IMG/VR virus record: IMGVR_UViG_3300023178_004113
Span: 1-50,388 of that record
Length of the DNA stretch: 50,388 bases
Direction: 5' to 3' (one strand)
From: a virus
Shown in pieces: positions 32,402 through 40,093 of this stretch (the first letter of the stretch is position 1; every line of letters begins with the position of its first letter). The translations under genes were made by a program, and so were the position numbers. The notes below the pieces were generated by a model. The model was given only the letters and a program-made list of their open reading frames with translations. It was not told where the DNA came from and made no database searches.

Positions 32402-32698
32402 TTAATCTAGTGTTTTTGAATGAGTTTCAAGTTGTTTTAGTCTATGATCAATGTCTTTAATTTTTAGTACCGCTCCGTTAGGAAGTTTTTTCTCCCACGC
32501 ATCTGTGGGTTGTTGTAGCCATGTCCATCCCCAGCGGGTTACTAAATAATCTACTGTCTTATCTACTTTAGAATAAAACCAAAGTCCTAATCTTGTAGTA
32601 CTCATGTAAGTTACAAATATAGCACCAAATATGCTGCCAGCAAGAGCTGTATAAATCCATAGCCTATCACTAGCCATGCGCTCGATCATTTCCCACAT
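32402..32698 (-). CDS. Small membrane protein
   Basis: 98 aa from the ATG at 32698, just after the TAG of the previous gene. One membrane segment (IYTALAGSIFGAIFVTYM) and a soluble tail containing a short coiled coil (DIDHRLKQLETH). Function unknown. Confidence 0.65.
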   Translation of the reverse strand: MWEMIERMASDRLWIYTALAGSIFGAIFVTYMSTTRLGLWFYSKVDKTVDYLVTRWGWTWLQQPTDAWEKKLPNGAVLKIKDIDHRLKQLETHSKTLD

Positions 32699-32699
32699 A

Positions 32700-32867
32700 C
32701 TATTCTGCTTTCCAAATAGTCCAAGCACCCCAGGCTATAGCAGCATAAGCTATCAATGCCATAGGCATAATAATCATAATAATTCCTGCAGCTATTAAAG
32801 CTGCCCCATCCCAAGAAGTTCTTTCTTTTGATCTTTCTTTAGTCCAAGAAATTGTTTTAGAAATCAT
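32700..32867 (-). CDS. 55-aa membrane protein
   Basis: The start at 32867 follows GGGAGAAG; the longer reading overlaps the next gene. A basic N-terminus (KERSKERTSW) and a 30-residue hydrophobic segment (LIAAGIIMIIMPMALIAYAA). Function unknown; coupled to the 98-aa membrane gene. Confidence 0.65.
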   Translation of the reverse strand: MISKTISWTKERSKERTSWDGAALIAAGIIMIIMPMALIAYAAIAWGAWTIWKAE

Positions 32868-32878
32868 ATTACTTCTCC

Positions 32879-33106
32879 CTATTTTTTTGACTTTCTTTTC
32901 TTTCCAGAAGAAGTCACAGACCATTTTACCATTTTACGGCCTTTTTTCTTGGTAGCTTCTTGTTTTGATATTCTTGAAGCTACAGCTTTAGGTCTACAAG
33001 CGGGATAATTTCTTTTATCTTTTTTTCCTGATCTTCCGCAAGGTTTACCTGTTTTAATATCGATCCACTCTTCTGAAAACCATTTACCTAATCCGCCCTT
33101 AGCCAT
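32879..33106 (-). CDS. DUF5872-like basic phage protein
   Basis: 75 aa. GKWFSEEWIDIKTGKPCGRSG and YPACRPKAVA are typical of the small basic DUF5872-type proteins of marine phages and bacteria. The C-terminus is Lys-rich. The 8-base overlap with the upstream gene argues for coupling. Confidence 0.72.
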   Translation of the reverse strand: MAKGGLGKWFSEEWIDIKTGKPCGRSGKKDKRNYPACRPKAVASRISKQEATKKKGRKMVKWSVTSSGKKRKSKK

Positions 33107-33275
33107 TTTTATTTCTCACTTTATTAGTAGGGGCACCTTTCCATTTTCCGCCTTTAGCTTTGTACCACTTAGCAGCCCATGCATTTGCATACGCTGAAGG
33201 ATATACTTTAAATTTCTTTTTTGCTTCTGTTTTAGCTCTAGACCAAAGACGGGGATTTGTAGGAGTTGCTGCCAT
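33099..33275 (-). CDS. 58-aa conserved basic phage protein
   Basis: MAATPTNPRLWSRAKTEAKK followed by FKVYPSAYANAWAAKWYKAK and GGKWK. This short sequence type is common in marine phages. It is very basic and aromatic-rich. The stop overlaps the next ATG. Confidence 0.7.
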   Translation of the reverse strand: MAATPTNPRLWSRAKTEAKKKFKVYPSAYANAWAAKWYKAKGGKWKGAPTNKVRNKNG

Positions 33276-33285
33276 TTTACATTCC

Positions 33286-33966
33286 TTATGTTGGTTTTAT
33301 ATAGTATCCTTTTCTAATATCAGATAAGTAACCATTAGCTGAGTATAAAAAAGAATCTTCATGTAAATTATCAATAAATTCTAAGTTACTATATTCTGAG
33401 TAATCTTGTCCTTCCCAAACAGGAATTATTTTTGTTCCTATAGGCAGATTCCAAATATGATCATTACCGCTTCTAAGATGTACTTCAAATATATTATTAC
33501 CTTTAGATTCTACATTTAAGTATTTTTCAGTTTCTATCTCATTAAACCACTCAGGAAGAACAAAATTATTTGAAACAACTTCCCATTCTTTAAAAGTAAC
33601 TAAGTTTTCTTCTGTAGTGTGGGTGCCTACCATAGTGCTAAAAGGTTCCCATTTATTATTAAGCTTAATAAAATCAATACTATAGTGTAATCCCTCAAGC
33701 CATTCGCACCAAAAATATCCTGGGGGTATATATTTATGGGCTATCATATCTCTAGTATGGATTGAGGGATCTAAAAATTTTTTGTGTGCTCCTATGCCCA
33801 TACCGTATAAATTATATATAGGTCTTATAATATAATTACCTTTTTTAGAAATAGGTACTCCTGCGGGGCCACATCTATACCCAAATTTTAAAGCTAATTC
33901 TAATTTATTAAATAACCATCTTAAATTAGGATACGCTTTCCAGGCTTGGTAATCTTCTTCTATCAT
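33286..33966 (-). CDS. Hypothetical phage protein
   Basis: 226 aa from the ATG at 33966, right after the TAA of the upstream gene. Landmarks are LALKFGYRCGPAGVPI, YIIRPIYNLYGMGIGAH and VGTHTTEENL. No family is assigned. It forms a pair with the next gene and both look enzymatic rather than structural. Confidence 0.65.
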   Translation of the reverse strand: MIEEDYQAWKAYPNLRWLFNKLELALKFGYRCGPAGVPISKKGNYIIRPIYNLYGMGIGAHKKFLDPSIHTRDMIAHKYIPPGYFWCEWLEGLHYSIDFIKLNNKWEPFSTMVGTHTTEENLVTFKEWEVVSNNFVLPEWFNEIETEKYLNVESKGNNIFEVHLRSGNDHIWNLPIGTKIIPVWEGQDYSEYSNLEFIDNLHEDSFLYSANGYLSDIRKGYYIKPT

Positions 33967-33967
33967 G

Positions 33968-34663
33968 TTATTCTTTGTGTGGAGCATTAAAAAAGCTCTT
34001 TACTCCATTATGTCTTTTTTCTATAAAATGACTATGATCTTCTTTTTCTAAAGAATCAATTCTATCGTAAAATTGTAAAACTGCTAAAGGATCATTTCTT
34101 TTGAAAAAATATTTTTTAAAAGTTGTTTTTTCAAAAAACACTATAACATTTAATAGATTTGGACCAGTAATATCCCCGCTCTCCCATATTCCCGGACTAA
34201 CGTGATAATTTTGATATTTCCACATTAGGGGATTTATAAAAATTGCTTTATTTTCTTTTTCTGTTCTTAGTGATAAGTTTAAATTAAATTTAACTATAAA
34301 CCAATTATCTGAAATATATTTCGGAGCTTGTTCAGGAGGGTGTACATTCATAAGCACATCTTTATTGGACCCTTTAAAAGTACAACCATCTTCTCTTATA
34401 TCTAATATTGCGTCACAAGGAAACTTTAATAGTATAGAATTAGAAAAATGCTTATTTACCGCAGGACAACTTTTTATTGTACTAAAGCTTTCATAACTAT
34501 ATAAAAGGTGGTCTGGGCAAGTATCAATAAATTCATATTTATTAACTTTATCAAAGATAATCGGAGAAGTATCTAGAAACCATTTTGGTTTTCTTCCCAC
34601 CTCTAAAATATCTTCAATGTTAGTTCCAATATGTTTATGAACATAGTCATAATATAATTTCAT
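33968..34663 (-). CDS. Hypothetical phage protein (DUF6065-like)
   Basis: 231 aa, with KSCPAVNKHFSNSI and FINPLMWKYQNYHVSPGIW, and FFKRNDPLAVLQFYDR. It resembles the DUF6065-type proteins of marine viruses, but I cannot confirm this. Function unknown. Confidence 0.6.
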   Translation of the reverse strand: MKLYYDYVHKHIGTNIEDILEVGRKPKWFLDTSPIIFDKVNKYEFIDTCPDHLLYSYESFSTIKSCPAVNKHFSNSILLKFPCDAILDIREDGCTFKGSNKDVLMNVHPPEQAPKYISDNWFIVKFNLNLSLRTEKENKAIFINPLMWKYQNYHVSPGIWESGDITGPNLLNVIVFFEKTTFKKYFFKRNDPLAVLQFYDRIDSLEKEDHSHFIEKRHNGVKSFFNAPHKE

Positions 34664-34679
34664 TAAATAGGCTTTTCTA

Positions 34680-34811
34680 TTATTTTTTCTTTTTCATTTT
34701 TTTAAGAATTGCTTTTTGAAGTGCTGGGGGTAGTTTTTTCTGAGCAGCTGTAAGTCCTTTTTGCTCGGTCTTTTTCTTTTCTGTTTTTTTCTTTTTTGTG
34801 TGCATAGCCAT
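34680..34811 (-). CDS. 43-aa lysine-rich protein
   Basis: MAMHTKKKKTEKKKTEQKGL, then TAAQKKLPPALQKAILKKM. GAGATAG precedes the ATG. Very basic; nucleic-acid binding is plausible, unproven. Confidence 0.55.
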   Translation of the reverse strand: MAMHTKKKKTEKKKTEQKGLTAAQKKLPPALQKAILKKMKKKK

Positions 34812-34820
34812 AACTATCTC

Positions 34821-34952
34821 CTATTTCTTTTTTTTCTTTTTGTATCCACTGGCATAAGCAGCTCTTGCTTGTTTTAGAGCTGCTTCTTTAGTTTTATAAA
34901 CTTTACCTGTAGATCCCCATTTATAACCGCCTTTTACTTTTTTAACAGGCAT
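34821..34952 (-). CDS. 43-aa conserved basic protein
   Basis: The start at 34952 has AAGGAG 7 bases upstream; a longer reading would run into the Cys-rich gene. MPVKKVKGGYKWGSTGKVYK then ARAAYASGYKKK, a small sequence type repeated in many phages. Function unknown. Confidence 0.65.
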   Translation of the reverse strand: MPVKKVKGGYKWGSTGKVYKTKEAALKQARAAYASGYKKKKKK

Positions 34953-34962
34953 AATATTCTCC

Positions 34963-35115
34963 TTAAAATGCATGACTTTCTGCAGGATTATCTGGCCAGT
35001 CTTCTTTAGAACAAATACACTTAGTACATACATCATTTATACAATTGGAACAGTCTGGAGCATAACAATGACATCTGTGCTCACAAGACTTACAATATCT
35101 TTCTTCACTTATCAT
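34963..35115 (-). CDS. Cys-rich small protein
   Basis: 50 aa with nine cysteines between residues 8 and 35 (CKSC, CHC, CSNC, CTKC pattern), suggesting two or more zinc or Fe-S sites. It overlaps the previous gene by 4 bases (ATGA). No family recognised. Confidence 0.6.
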   Translation of the reverse strand: MISEERYCKSCEHRCHCYAPDCSNCINDVCTKCICSKEDWPDNPAESHAF

Positions 35116-35261
35116 TCTTTTTCCTTTGTATAAAAATAGCTATCATAAATACCATTAAAAGCTGCGTACATTTTAGGAGTTATTTGAGGATATTCTCTCT
35201 GAGCTTTTTTAATACTAGCTATTAACGACCTCTCGCGAGGTAATAGATTCAACTTTTCCAT
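35112..35261 (-). CDS. Small hypothetical protein
   Basis: 49 aa from the ATG at 35261; it overlaps the phoH end by 47 bases, and a longer reading (to 35303) overlaps further. The sequence is RERSLIASIKKAQREYP then ITPKMYAAFNGIYDSYF. Start uncertain. Confidence 0.5.
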   Translation of the reverse strand: MEKLNLLPRERSLIASIKKAQREYPQITPKMYAAFNGIYDSYFYTKEKE

Positions 35262-35904
35262 TTGTAAAAGCTTTTTTAATGGGATACGGCGTTTCTTCTG
35301 CATATAAATACCTCATAATCTCTTTAACAAGTGGACTTCTTACTATGTGATCACTAGTAAAGTTTAAGAAAGTTACTAGTTCTGATTCTTTTAACTTAGA
35401 AGATGCCCATTTTAATCCATTATTATTAGTAGGTAAATCCGATTGTAATAAATCTCCCGTAACACAACATTTTATATTTTTTCCAAAACGAGTTAAAAAC
35501 ATACTCATTTGTTTTTTTGTAGTATTTTGAGCCTCGTCCAGTATAATAAAAGAATTAGAAAAAGTCCTGCCTCTCATATAAGCTAAAGGTACTGCTTCTA
35601 TAATATTAGAGGCTATCATTCTTTTTATTTCTTTAGGATTATATATTTCAGAAAAAATTCCAATTATAGGGTCCATAAAAGGATTTATTTTTTCTTCTAG
35701 TGTTCCAGGAAGAAAGCCTATATCTTCTGTAGCTACAACAGGTCTGGTTATAATAATTTTTGATATTGTGCCTCTTTCTAAAAAGTTTAGTGCAGAGTTA
35801 CACGCTACATATGTTTTTCCAGTTCCTGCAGCTCCCGTAAGAAAAAGTAAATCATACTTTTCTATTAGTCGATAGTATTCTTGTTGTTTTAAAGAGTTTT
35901 TAAT
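35215..35904 (-). CDS. phoH: PhoH-like ATPase with apparent ATT start
   Basis: 229 aa. Walker A is LTGAAGTGKTYVA and Walker B FIILDEAQNTT, with CVTGDLLQSD after it, as in PhoH. The first ATG (35676) lies after Walker A and would destroy the enzyme. No ATG, GTG or TTG occurs between it and the last upstream stop. ATT at 35904 has AAAGGA seven bases ahead and overlaps the TAA of the exonuclease gene, so an ATT start is the simplest reading. Confidence 0.82.
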   Translation of the reverse strand: MKNSLKQQEYYRLIEKYDLLFLTGAAGTGKTYVACNSALNFLERGTISKIIITRPVVATEDIGFLPGTLEEKINPFMDPIIGIFSEIYNPKEIKRMIASNIIEAVPLAYMRGRTFSNSFIILDEAQNTTKKQMSMFLTRFGKNIKCCVTGDLLQSDLPTNNNGLKWASSKLKESELVTFLNFTSDHIVRSPLVKEIMRYLYAEETPYPIKKAFTNGKVESITSREVVNS

Positions 35905-36592
35905 GTGTAAGTCCTTTCTGCTGAATATAAAATGAACGAACTCTATGTTTTAATTCAGGTATAAAATTAACTACTTTACCTGTAAAACATTGAACTTCTT
36001 TTTCATCTACGCCGATTACAATAGAAAAATCATTTATAGCAGTATTAAATAAATAATTATGTGCTACGGCGTACGCAGTAGCTTGAATGTAATAATTTTT
36101 AATTTGAGAAGAATATTTTTTCTTTTTAGAAGTTTTAAAGTCTATTATCGATAATACTCCATTCCATAATCCTATTCCATCTACTCTACCTGCAAATTTT
36201 AATTTAGGATGCCAAAGAGGTATTTCTTGAGCATACGGAGTAAAGTTATTTCTATCACATTCTCTTATAATATCTCTGGCAAGTTGTTTTATTTTTGTAG
36301 GTTCTTGAGAAAGTCCAGAGCTGATAAACCAATTTTTAAAATTTCTAGATTCTTGTAAATAATATTTTTCAATATAATCGTGTACTGCTGTACCTCTATC
36401 AGTAGCTTCTTTAGATATTCTATTAGCTTCTTCTTCTCCTACTCTTTCTTTCCATTTTTGTAAAAAAGAGTTATTAGAGGTTGATCCTAAGATAGTTGTA
36501 ATGCTAGGATATTCTCCATCGGGAGTTTTATAAACTCGACCTGATTCTTTATCTATATTATATGCTTCTAAACACTTAGAATAATCAAACAA
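35900..36592 (-). CDS. Cas4/MGME1-like PD-(D/E)XK exonuclease
   Basis: 230 aa. RGTAVHDYIEKYY near residues 68-80, FAGRVDGIGLWNG and IIDFKTSKK contain the Asp, Asp and Lys catalytic positions of the family. YPSITTILG at the N-terminus is typical of phage relatives. It probably processes DNA ends during recombination or degrades host DNA. Overlaps: 3 bases with phoH, 8 with the next gene upstream. Confidence 0.8.
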   Translation of the reverse strand: MFDYSKCLEAYNIDKESGRVYKTPDGEYPSITTILGSTSNNSFLQKWKERVGEEEANRISKEATDRGTAVHDYIEKYYLQESRNFKNWFISSGLSQEPTKIKQLARDIIRECDRNNFTPYAQEIPLWHPKLKFAGRVDGIGLWNGVLSIIDFKTSKKKKYSSQIKNYYIQATAYAVAHNYLFNTAINDFSIVIGVDEKEVQCFTGKVVNFIPELKHRVRSFYIQQKGLTH

Positions 36593-36917
36593 TTTTAAAA
36601 CTTTCTCTTAGTGATTTAGGCTTTTCTCTTAAAAAATTATCTTCTTTTAATATAGCCATCCACATTTGCCATATTTCTTGTGCTTTTAAAGTATCTTCTT
36701 TAGATTTTGCAGGCAAGTCAATCCCGTTTATAGTGCTTAAAAAAGCAGAGGCTAAAAACAAGTTTGCAGAGCCAATTTCTCTAGATTCAGTTTCTTCATC
36801 TGAAATACGTCTTGGTTCTACTAGTTCTAAATTACTTTCTTGAATATTATCTTCGCTGTAAACATCCATAGGTGGAGAAGATAATAAATATTTTAATAGT
36901 TCTTTTTCTTTTTTCAT
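36585..36917 (-). CDS. Hypothetical protein
   Basis: 110 aa, acidic middle (SDEETESREIGSAN) and helical C-terminus (EIWQMWMAILKED). It overlaps the exonuclease gene by 8 bases and touches the next gene by 1. No family recognised. Confidence 0.65.
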   Translation of the reverse strand: MKKEKELLKYLLSSPPMDVYSEDNIQESNLELVEPRRISDEETESREIGSANLFLASAFLSTINGIDLPAKSKEDTLKAQEIWQMWMAILKEDNFLREKPKSLRESFKIV

Positions 36918-37225
36918 TATGCTTTATTTATTATCTCAATGACTGTATATATAAAACCAGTGATTGCTAATATTAAAGAACCTACAAACATGAGAGTTTT
37001 TAAACTTACTTTACTAGCCGATATAGTCTCGTGTATTTCTTGAATTCTATTATTGCTTTGCACTATACTATCATTTAAAGCAGACAAAGATTGACTAATA
37101 TGAATATATCTTTCCGCACAAACGGCTTCGTGAGCTACAAGATCACTTTTAGTTTTTTGAGTTCTCTCGTGAAGCCAATTAATATTTTTTTTAATTTCTT
37201 CTGCTGTATCAGATTCTAAATTCAT
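36917..37225 (-). CDS. Coiled-coil, tail-anchored membrane protein (XhlA-like?)
   Basis: 102 aa from the ATG at 37225. A soluble coiled coil (RYIHISQSLSALNDSIVQSN) is followed by one C-terminal membrane segment (LMFVGSLILAITGFIYTVI). This layout fits XhlA-type haemolysin/holin accessory proteins. It is next to a secreted cell-wall hydrolase, which supports a lysis role by inference. Confidence 0.55.
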   Translation of the reverse strand: MNLESDTAEEIKKNINWLHERTQKTKSDLVAHEAVCAERYIHISQSLSALNDSIVQSNNRIQEIHETISASKVSLKTLMFVGSLILAITGFIYTVIEIINKA

Positions 37226-37270
37226 TATTAATTTTATCAAACGTTTGTTGTATTAGTCAATCTTAATTTT

Positions 37271-37741
37271 TTATTTTTCCCATCTGTATAAATGATGTAT
37301 GCCTATCGTTACTGTTTTTGATAGCTTATCTTTCCAAAAAGGGTTAACTGCTTTACTATGATAGTGCGTTGAATTTTTTGTCACGTCTGATATTTTTCCT
37401 GAGATTAACGCTTTAGCGAGCTTAAAAGATTTTTCTTTAGCTCGCTGATCTTTCATAGTATCGGGATACTTGTCACAGTACCAACTAAACTGGCACTTAT
37501 ATAAAATAATTTTATTATTTTTATCTTTACGAGCTTGAGTTACAACTTTACAAATAGTATTTGGATATCTAGAATCTTTTACTCTATTTAAAGTAACATT
37601 ACCAACTGCTATTTGTCCTTTTGTTGATTCTCCTCTAGCTTCGTGATATATATTTTTTGCTAAACATTCTACTTCTTTACTAGTATCTGCCATTACGCTA
37701 GTGCTGGCACATAGGAGAAAAATATGTAGTCCTTTTATCAT
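37271..37741 (-). CDS. Secreted SleB-like cell-wall hydrolase
   Basis: 156 aa with a signal peptide (GLHIFLLCASTSVMA). The SleB/CwlJ hydrolase 2 domain shows LAKNIYHEARGES (catalytic Glu), GQIAVGNVTLNRV, CQFSWYCD and THYHSKAVNPFW. It cleaves peptidoglycan and can reach the periplasm by itself, making it a second lysin besides the GH19 enzyme. The start overlaps fpg by 44 bases. Confidence 0.82.
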   Translation of the reverse strand: MIKGLHIFLLCASTSVMADTSKEVECLAKNIYHEARGESTKGQIAVGNVTLNRVKDSRYPNTICKVVTQARKDKNNKIILYKCQFSWYCDKYPDTMKDQRAKEKSFKLAKALISGKISDVTKNSTHYHSKAVNPFWKDKLSKTVTIGIHHLYRWEK

Positions 37742-38537
37742 CTAATATTACCTTAGTTATAGCATTCCCATTAGGATCTACTTTTTTGTTATAAACTAAG
37801 TGTTTAGAGCCGCTATAAGACCCTTCAACACCGTACAAATCTTTATACGTTCTAATTGTTGAGCCTCCTGTTTTATAAGACTCTGTTAAAATTTTAATTA
37901 TAGCTCCGTGTAGCCGTATCAGATCGTTGTCTGATAGGTCAGATACGCTATTATAGGGAGAAATGCCAGATAAATATAGAGATTCACTTTTGTATATGTT
38001 ACCTATACCACTAATGTATTTTTGATTCATTAAAAAACTTACAATACTTTTATGGTTATATTTTCTTGCTATTTCTACAAAATTTTTTACGCTACAAGGA
38101 TTATTTAACATATCTGGGCCTATAGAGTCCAATTTTTTATTTAAGATATTTCTATCGTTTACAAACTTTAGCGTTCCGAAGTTCCTAATATCTGAGTAGT
38201 ATAAGTCTAAATATTCTATAGTATTATAATAACTTTTAGTAAGGGAGAATAACACCCGAGAATGAGTATCTTTGCTTAGAGAGTATCTGCCGCTCATTCC
38301 GAGAGTACAAAATAAAAACCATTCATTTTCAAATTCCCACCAAATAAATTTCCCTTTATTATATACTCCCTTAATTAAAAGAGCGCTTCTTTCCAAAGCG
38401 CTCATGAAATCATGGTATCCATCTGGAACACGTTTTATGTATCGTCCAGACATAGGTATGGTATCTTCGAGAAAAGAGCCACTAACTATGCTATGCAGCT
38501 GTCTCGCGACTCTAGTTACTTCAGGTCCTTCAGGCAT
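37698..38537 (-). CDS. mutM: Formamidopyrimidine-DNA glycosylase without zinc cysteines
   Basis: 279 aa, normal Fpg length. MPEGPEV carries the catalytic Pro2/Glu3; LGMSGRYS and the helix-two-turn-helix QKYISGIGNIYKSE are present. In the C-terminal finger the usual PCxxC...CPxC has become DPNGN...SPMC: three of four zinc ligands are gone, as in zincless NEIL-type enzymes. It excises oxidised purines. Confidence 0.88.
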   Translation of the reverse strand: MPEGPEVTRVARQLHSIVSGSFLEDTIPMSGRYIKRVPDGYHDFMSALERSALLIKGVYNKGKFIWWEFENEWFLFCTLGMSGRYSLSKDTHSRVLFSLTKSYYNTIEYLDLYYSDIRNFGTLKFVNDRNILNKKLDSIGPDMLNNPCSVKNFVEIARKYNHKSIVSFLMNQKYISGIGNIYKSESLYLSGISPYNSVSDLSDNDLIRLHGAIIKILTESYKTGGSTIRTYKDLYGVEGSYSGSKHLVYNKKVDPNGNAITKVILDDKRTTYFSPMCQH

Positions 38538-38856
38538 TTTTAAACCAATAATCTTTAGAATGATGACTTGTCCATAAGTATTCTACCTGAAGTCTCTTGA
38601 GCATTTCATTTAACTCTTGACATTCATTAATAATTTTGATACACTCGTTAGTAAATATAACAAACATATTTTTGGAATAACAACCCTTAGCCCCATAAGC
38701 CTCTTCGGGCTTCGTGTACAAATACTTTTTATAAAAGGTAGGATTATTCATTTTTAAGAGCAGTGGCTTTAATAGTTTTCTAAGTTCCTCAATGGACTCA
38801 TGACTATTATTTAGAATTACACGGATAACATTTAAATCTTGTTGATATTTATTCAT
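38530..38856 (-). CDS. Hypothetical protein
   Basis: 108 aa, helical, with YLYTKPEEAYGAKGCYS and a terminal WTSHHSKDYWFKN. It overlaps fpg by 8 bases and the next gene by 1. No family recognised. Confidence 0.62.
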   Translation of the reverse strand: MNKYQQDLNVIRVILNNSHESIEELRKLLKPLLLKMNNPTFYKKYLYTKPEEAYGAKGCYSKNMFVIFTNECIKIINECQELNEMLKRLQVEYLWTSHHSKDYWFKNA

Positions 38857-39095
38857 TATACTATTAACCTACTTGGTTTAGAGTTTTTCCAAAAATCAGA
38901 TTCATTATAGTATCTAGTTTTTTCTAGTGAATCTAAAAAGTTATTTATTTCCTGAGCTTTACGTTTCCACAGTTTTTCTTTTAATGGAGAGTCTATAGCT
39001 TCTTCTCTCAGAATGTTCATTTCTGAAAGTGCTTCATTCGGATTCCATTTAACTATAGATAAACATCGGCTCAATTCATTTTGATAGTCTTTCAT
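38856..39095 (-). CDS. Hypothetical protein, first of leftward operon
   Basis: 79 aa, helical and charged (EALSEMNILREEAIDSPLKE). Directly downstream of the divergent region, with a promoter at 39125-39153. No family recognised. Confidence 0.65.
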   Translation of the reverse strand: MKDYQNELSRCLSIVKWNPNEALSEMNILREEAIDSPLKEKLWKRKAQEINNFLDSLEKTRYYNESDFWKNSKPSRLIV

Positions 39096-39124
39096 ACCTT
39101 GTACCTAGCTATTGTTGTAAATTA

Positions 39125-39153
39125 ATATTAGCATGAAAAATTGTAAATGGCAA
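39125..39153 (-). promoter_or_regulatory. Sigma70-like promoter, leftward, at strand switch
   Basis: TTGCCA (39148-39153) and TAATAT (39125-39130), 17 bases apart on the minus strand. It lies in the only divergent intergenic region of the window (39096-39173). A matching rightward promoter for 39174 is not obvious. Confidence 0.55.
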
Positions 39154-39173
39154 GAATAAAATTAAATTAAAAT

Positions 39174-39455
39174 ATGTCTACTCTAAAAAAGTGTCAGACT
39201 AATAGGAGAAATAAGTTGAAAAAGGTTATAGGATACTTTAACAAATCTAATAAGATCTACGTGCAAAGAGAACTGCTTAGCCTGCAAAGTTTAGGAATTG
39301 CTACAGAAAGTGTAGACAGTGTAACGCTAGCAAAACCTATTAAAACTCCTATGTTTGTGGTAACTAAAAATAATGGAATATTATCCAAGTTAAGAGGTAA
39401 ATATGCTTCTGGATATTTATCAAATTGGATTCGTAATTATATAAAGGTAAATTAA
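39174..39455 (+). CDS. Hypothetical basic protein
   Basis: 93 aa, basic (QTNRRNKLKKVIGYFNKSNK). The first rightward gene, overlapping the bS21 gene by 1 base, so the two are co-translated. No family recognised. Its charge and position suggest a role connected to ribosomes or RNA (inference). Confidence 0.65.
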   Translation: MSTLKKCQTNRRNKLKKVIGYFNKSNKIYVQRELLSLQSLGIATESVDSVTLAKPIKTPMFVVTKNNGILSKLRGKYASGYLSNWIRNYIKVN

Positions 39456-39721
39456 TGAAAATAAGTATAAAAAAATATAATAATGATGTATCAAAAGCAT
39501 ATAAAATTATGATGCGCAAATTAAATGCAGATGGTTATTATGCTGATGCTAAAAGAGGAAGTTATTATATTTCTAAATCAGAAAAACTTAGAGAAGCAAA
39601 AAAAGCAGGTAGAGCTAGATACAAAAAAGCAGAAGCTAAAAGACAAGCGCTATTAGAAAAGTTAGAAAAAAAGGCAGGTTACTCTAAGAAGCAAAAAAAT
39701 AGACCAAACCCCAAATCCTAA
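39455..39721 (+). CDS. rpsU: Ribosomal protein bS21 homologue
   Basis: 88 aa. The bS21 pattern is clear: an N-terminal strand, VSKAYKIMMRKLNADG, YYISKSEKLREAKKAGRARY and a Lys/Ala helix. bS21 sits near the anti-Shine-Dalgarno end of 16S rRNA and affects initiation. Phage copies are known from pelagiphages and may retune host ribosomes. It is close to the tmRNA gene. Confidence 0.8.
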   Translation: MKISIKKYNNDVSKAYKIMMRKLNADGYYADAKRGSYYISKSEKLREAKKAGRARYKKAEAKRQALLEKLEKKAGYSKKQKNRPNPKS

Positions 39722-39734
39722 ATTTAATTTTTTA

Positions 39735-39763
39735 TTGCTAACTATAGTTTTTAGTGTTATTAT
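39735..39763 (+). promoter_or_regulatory. Sigma70-like promoter ahead of tmRNA region
   Basis: TTGCTA (39735-39740) and TATTAT (39758-39763) with a 17-base spacer, between bS21 and the next small gene. It could drive the two small genes and the tmRNA. Confidence 0.45.
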
Positions 39764-39795
39764 TAACCATAATATAATAAAAAAGAGTAAATAGG

Positions 39796-39966
39796 ATGAG
39801 AACAGAAAAATTATCAGATGATGATAAGCAACAATTACTGCTAGCAGCAATAGAAAAGCTTTCCAAAAGTCCTATTAGTTTTGTTCGATATAAAAAACCT
39901 AGTCGATTTAATAGATTAAAAGCTTATAATGAAAAAATGAGCAAGAAGCTAGCAGAGAGGAAATAA
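39796..39966 (+). CDS. 56-aa hypothetical protein
   Basis: Start ATG after TAGG; the product is helical and basic (ALLLAAIEKL-like middle, FNRLKAYNEKMSKKLAERK end). It shares strand and spacing with bS21. No family recognised. Confidence 0.55.
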   Translation: MRTEKLSDDDKQQLLLAAIEKLSKSPISFVRYKKPSRFNRLKAYNEKMSKKLAERK

Positions 39967-39968
39967 AG

Positions 39969-40085
39969 ATGAATCCTAAAAATGGAGTAATTCCTCACGC
40001 TCTTTCAAAAGCATGGAAGAAAGCATTAAAACAACTGTCTAATAAGAAACAAAGACAAAAAGGAAAAAAAGAGGCTGCTACATAG
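39969..40085 (+). CDS. 38-aa basic peptide
   Basis: It starts 3 bases after the previous stop; sequence HALSKAWKKALKQL then a Lys-rich tail. The last 19 bases form the left arm and loop of the hairpin at 40067-40093. Weak evidence beyond frame and spacing. Confidence 0.45.
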   Translation: MNPKNGVIPHALSKAWKKALKQLSNKKQRQKGKKEAAT

Positions 40086-40093
40086 CCTCTTTT
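40067..40093 (+). terminator. Terminator-like hairpin before tmRNA
   Basis: Ten perfect pairs (40067-40076 with 40084-40093) around a 7-base loop, ending in TTTT. It may end the bS21 transcript or form the 5' flank of the pre-tmRNA. Confidence 0.55.

Noticed and set aside
35215-35676. Short ATG-started PhoH fragment as a separate gene
   Set aside because: It lacks Walker A, and the open frame continues upstream with a full ATPase motif.
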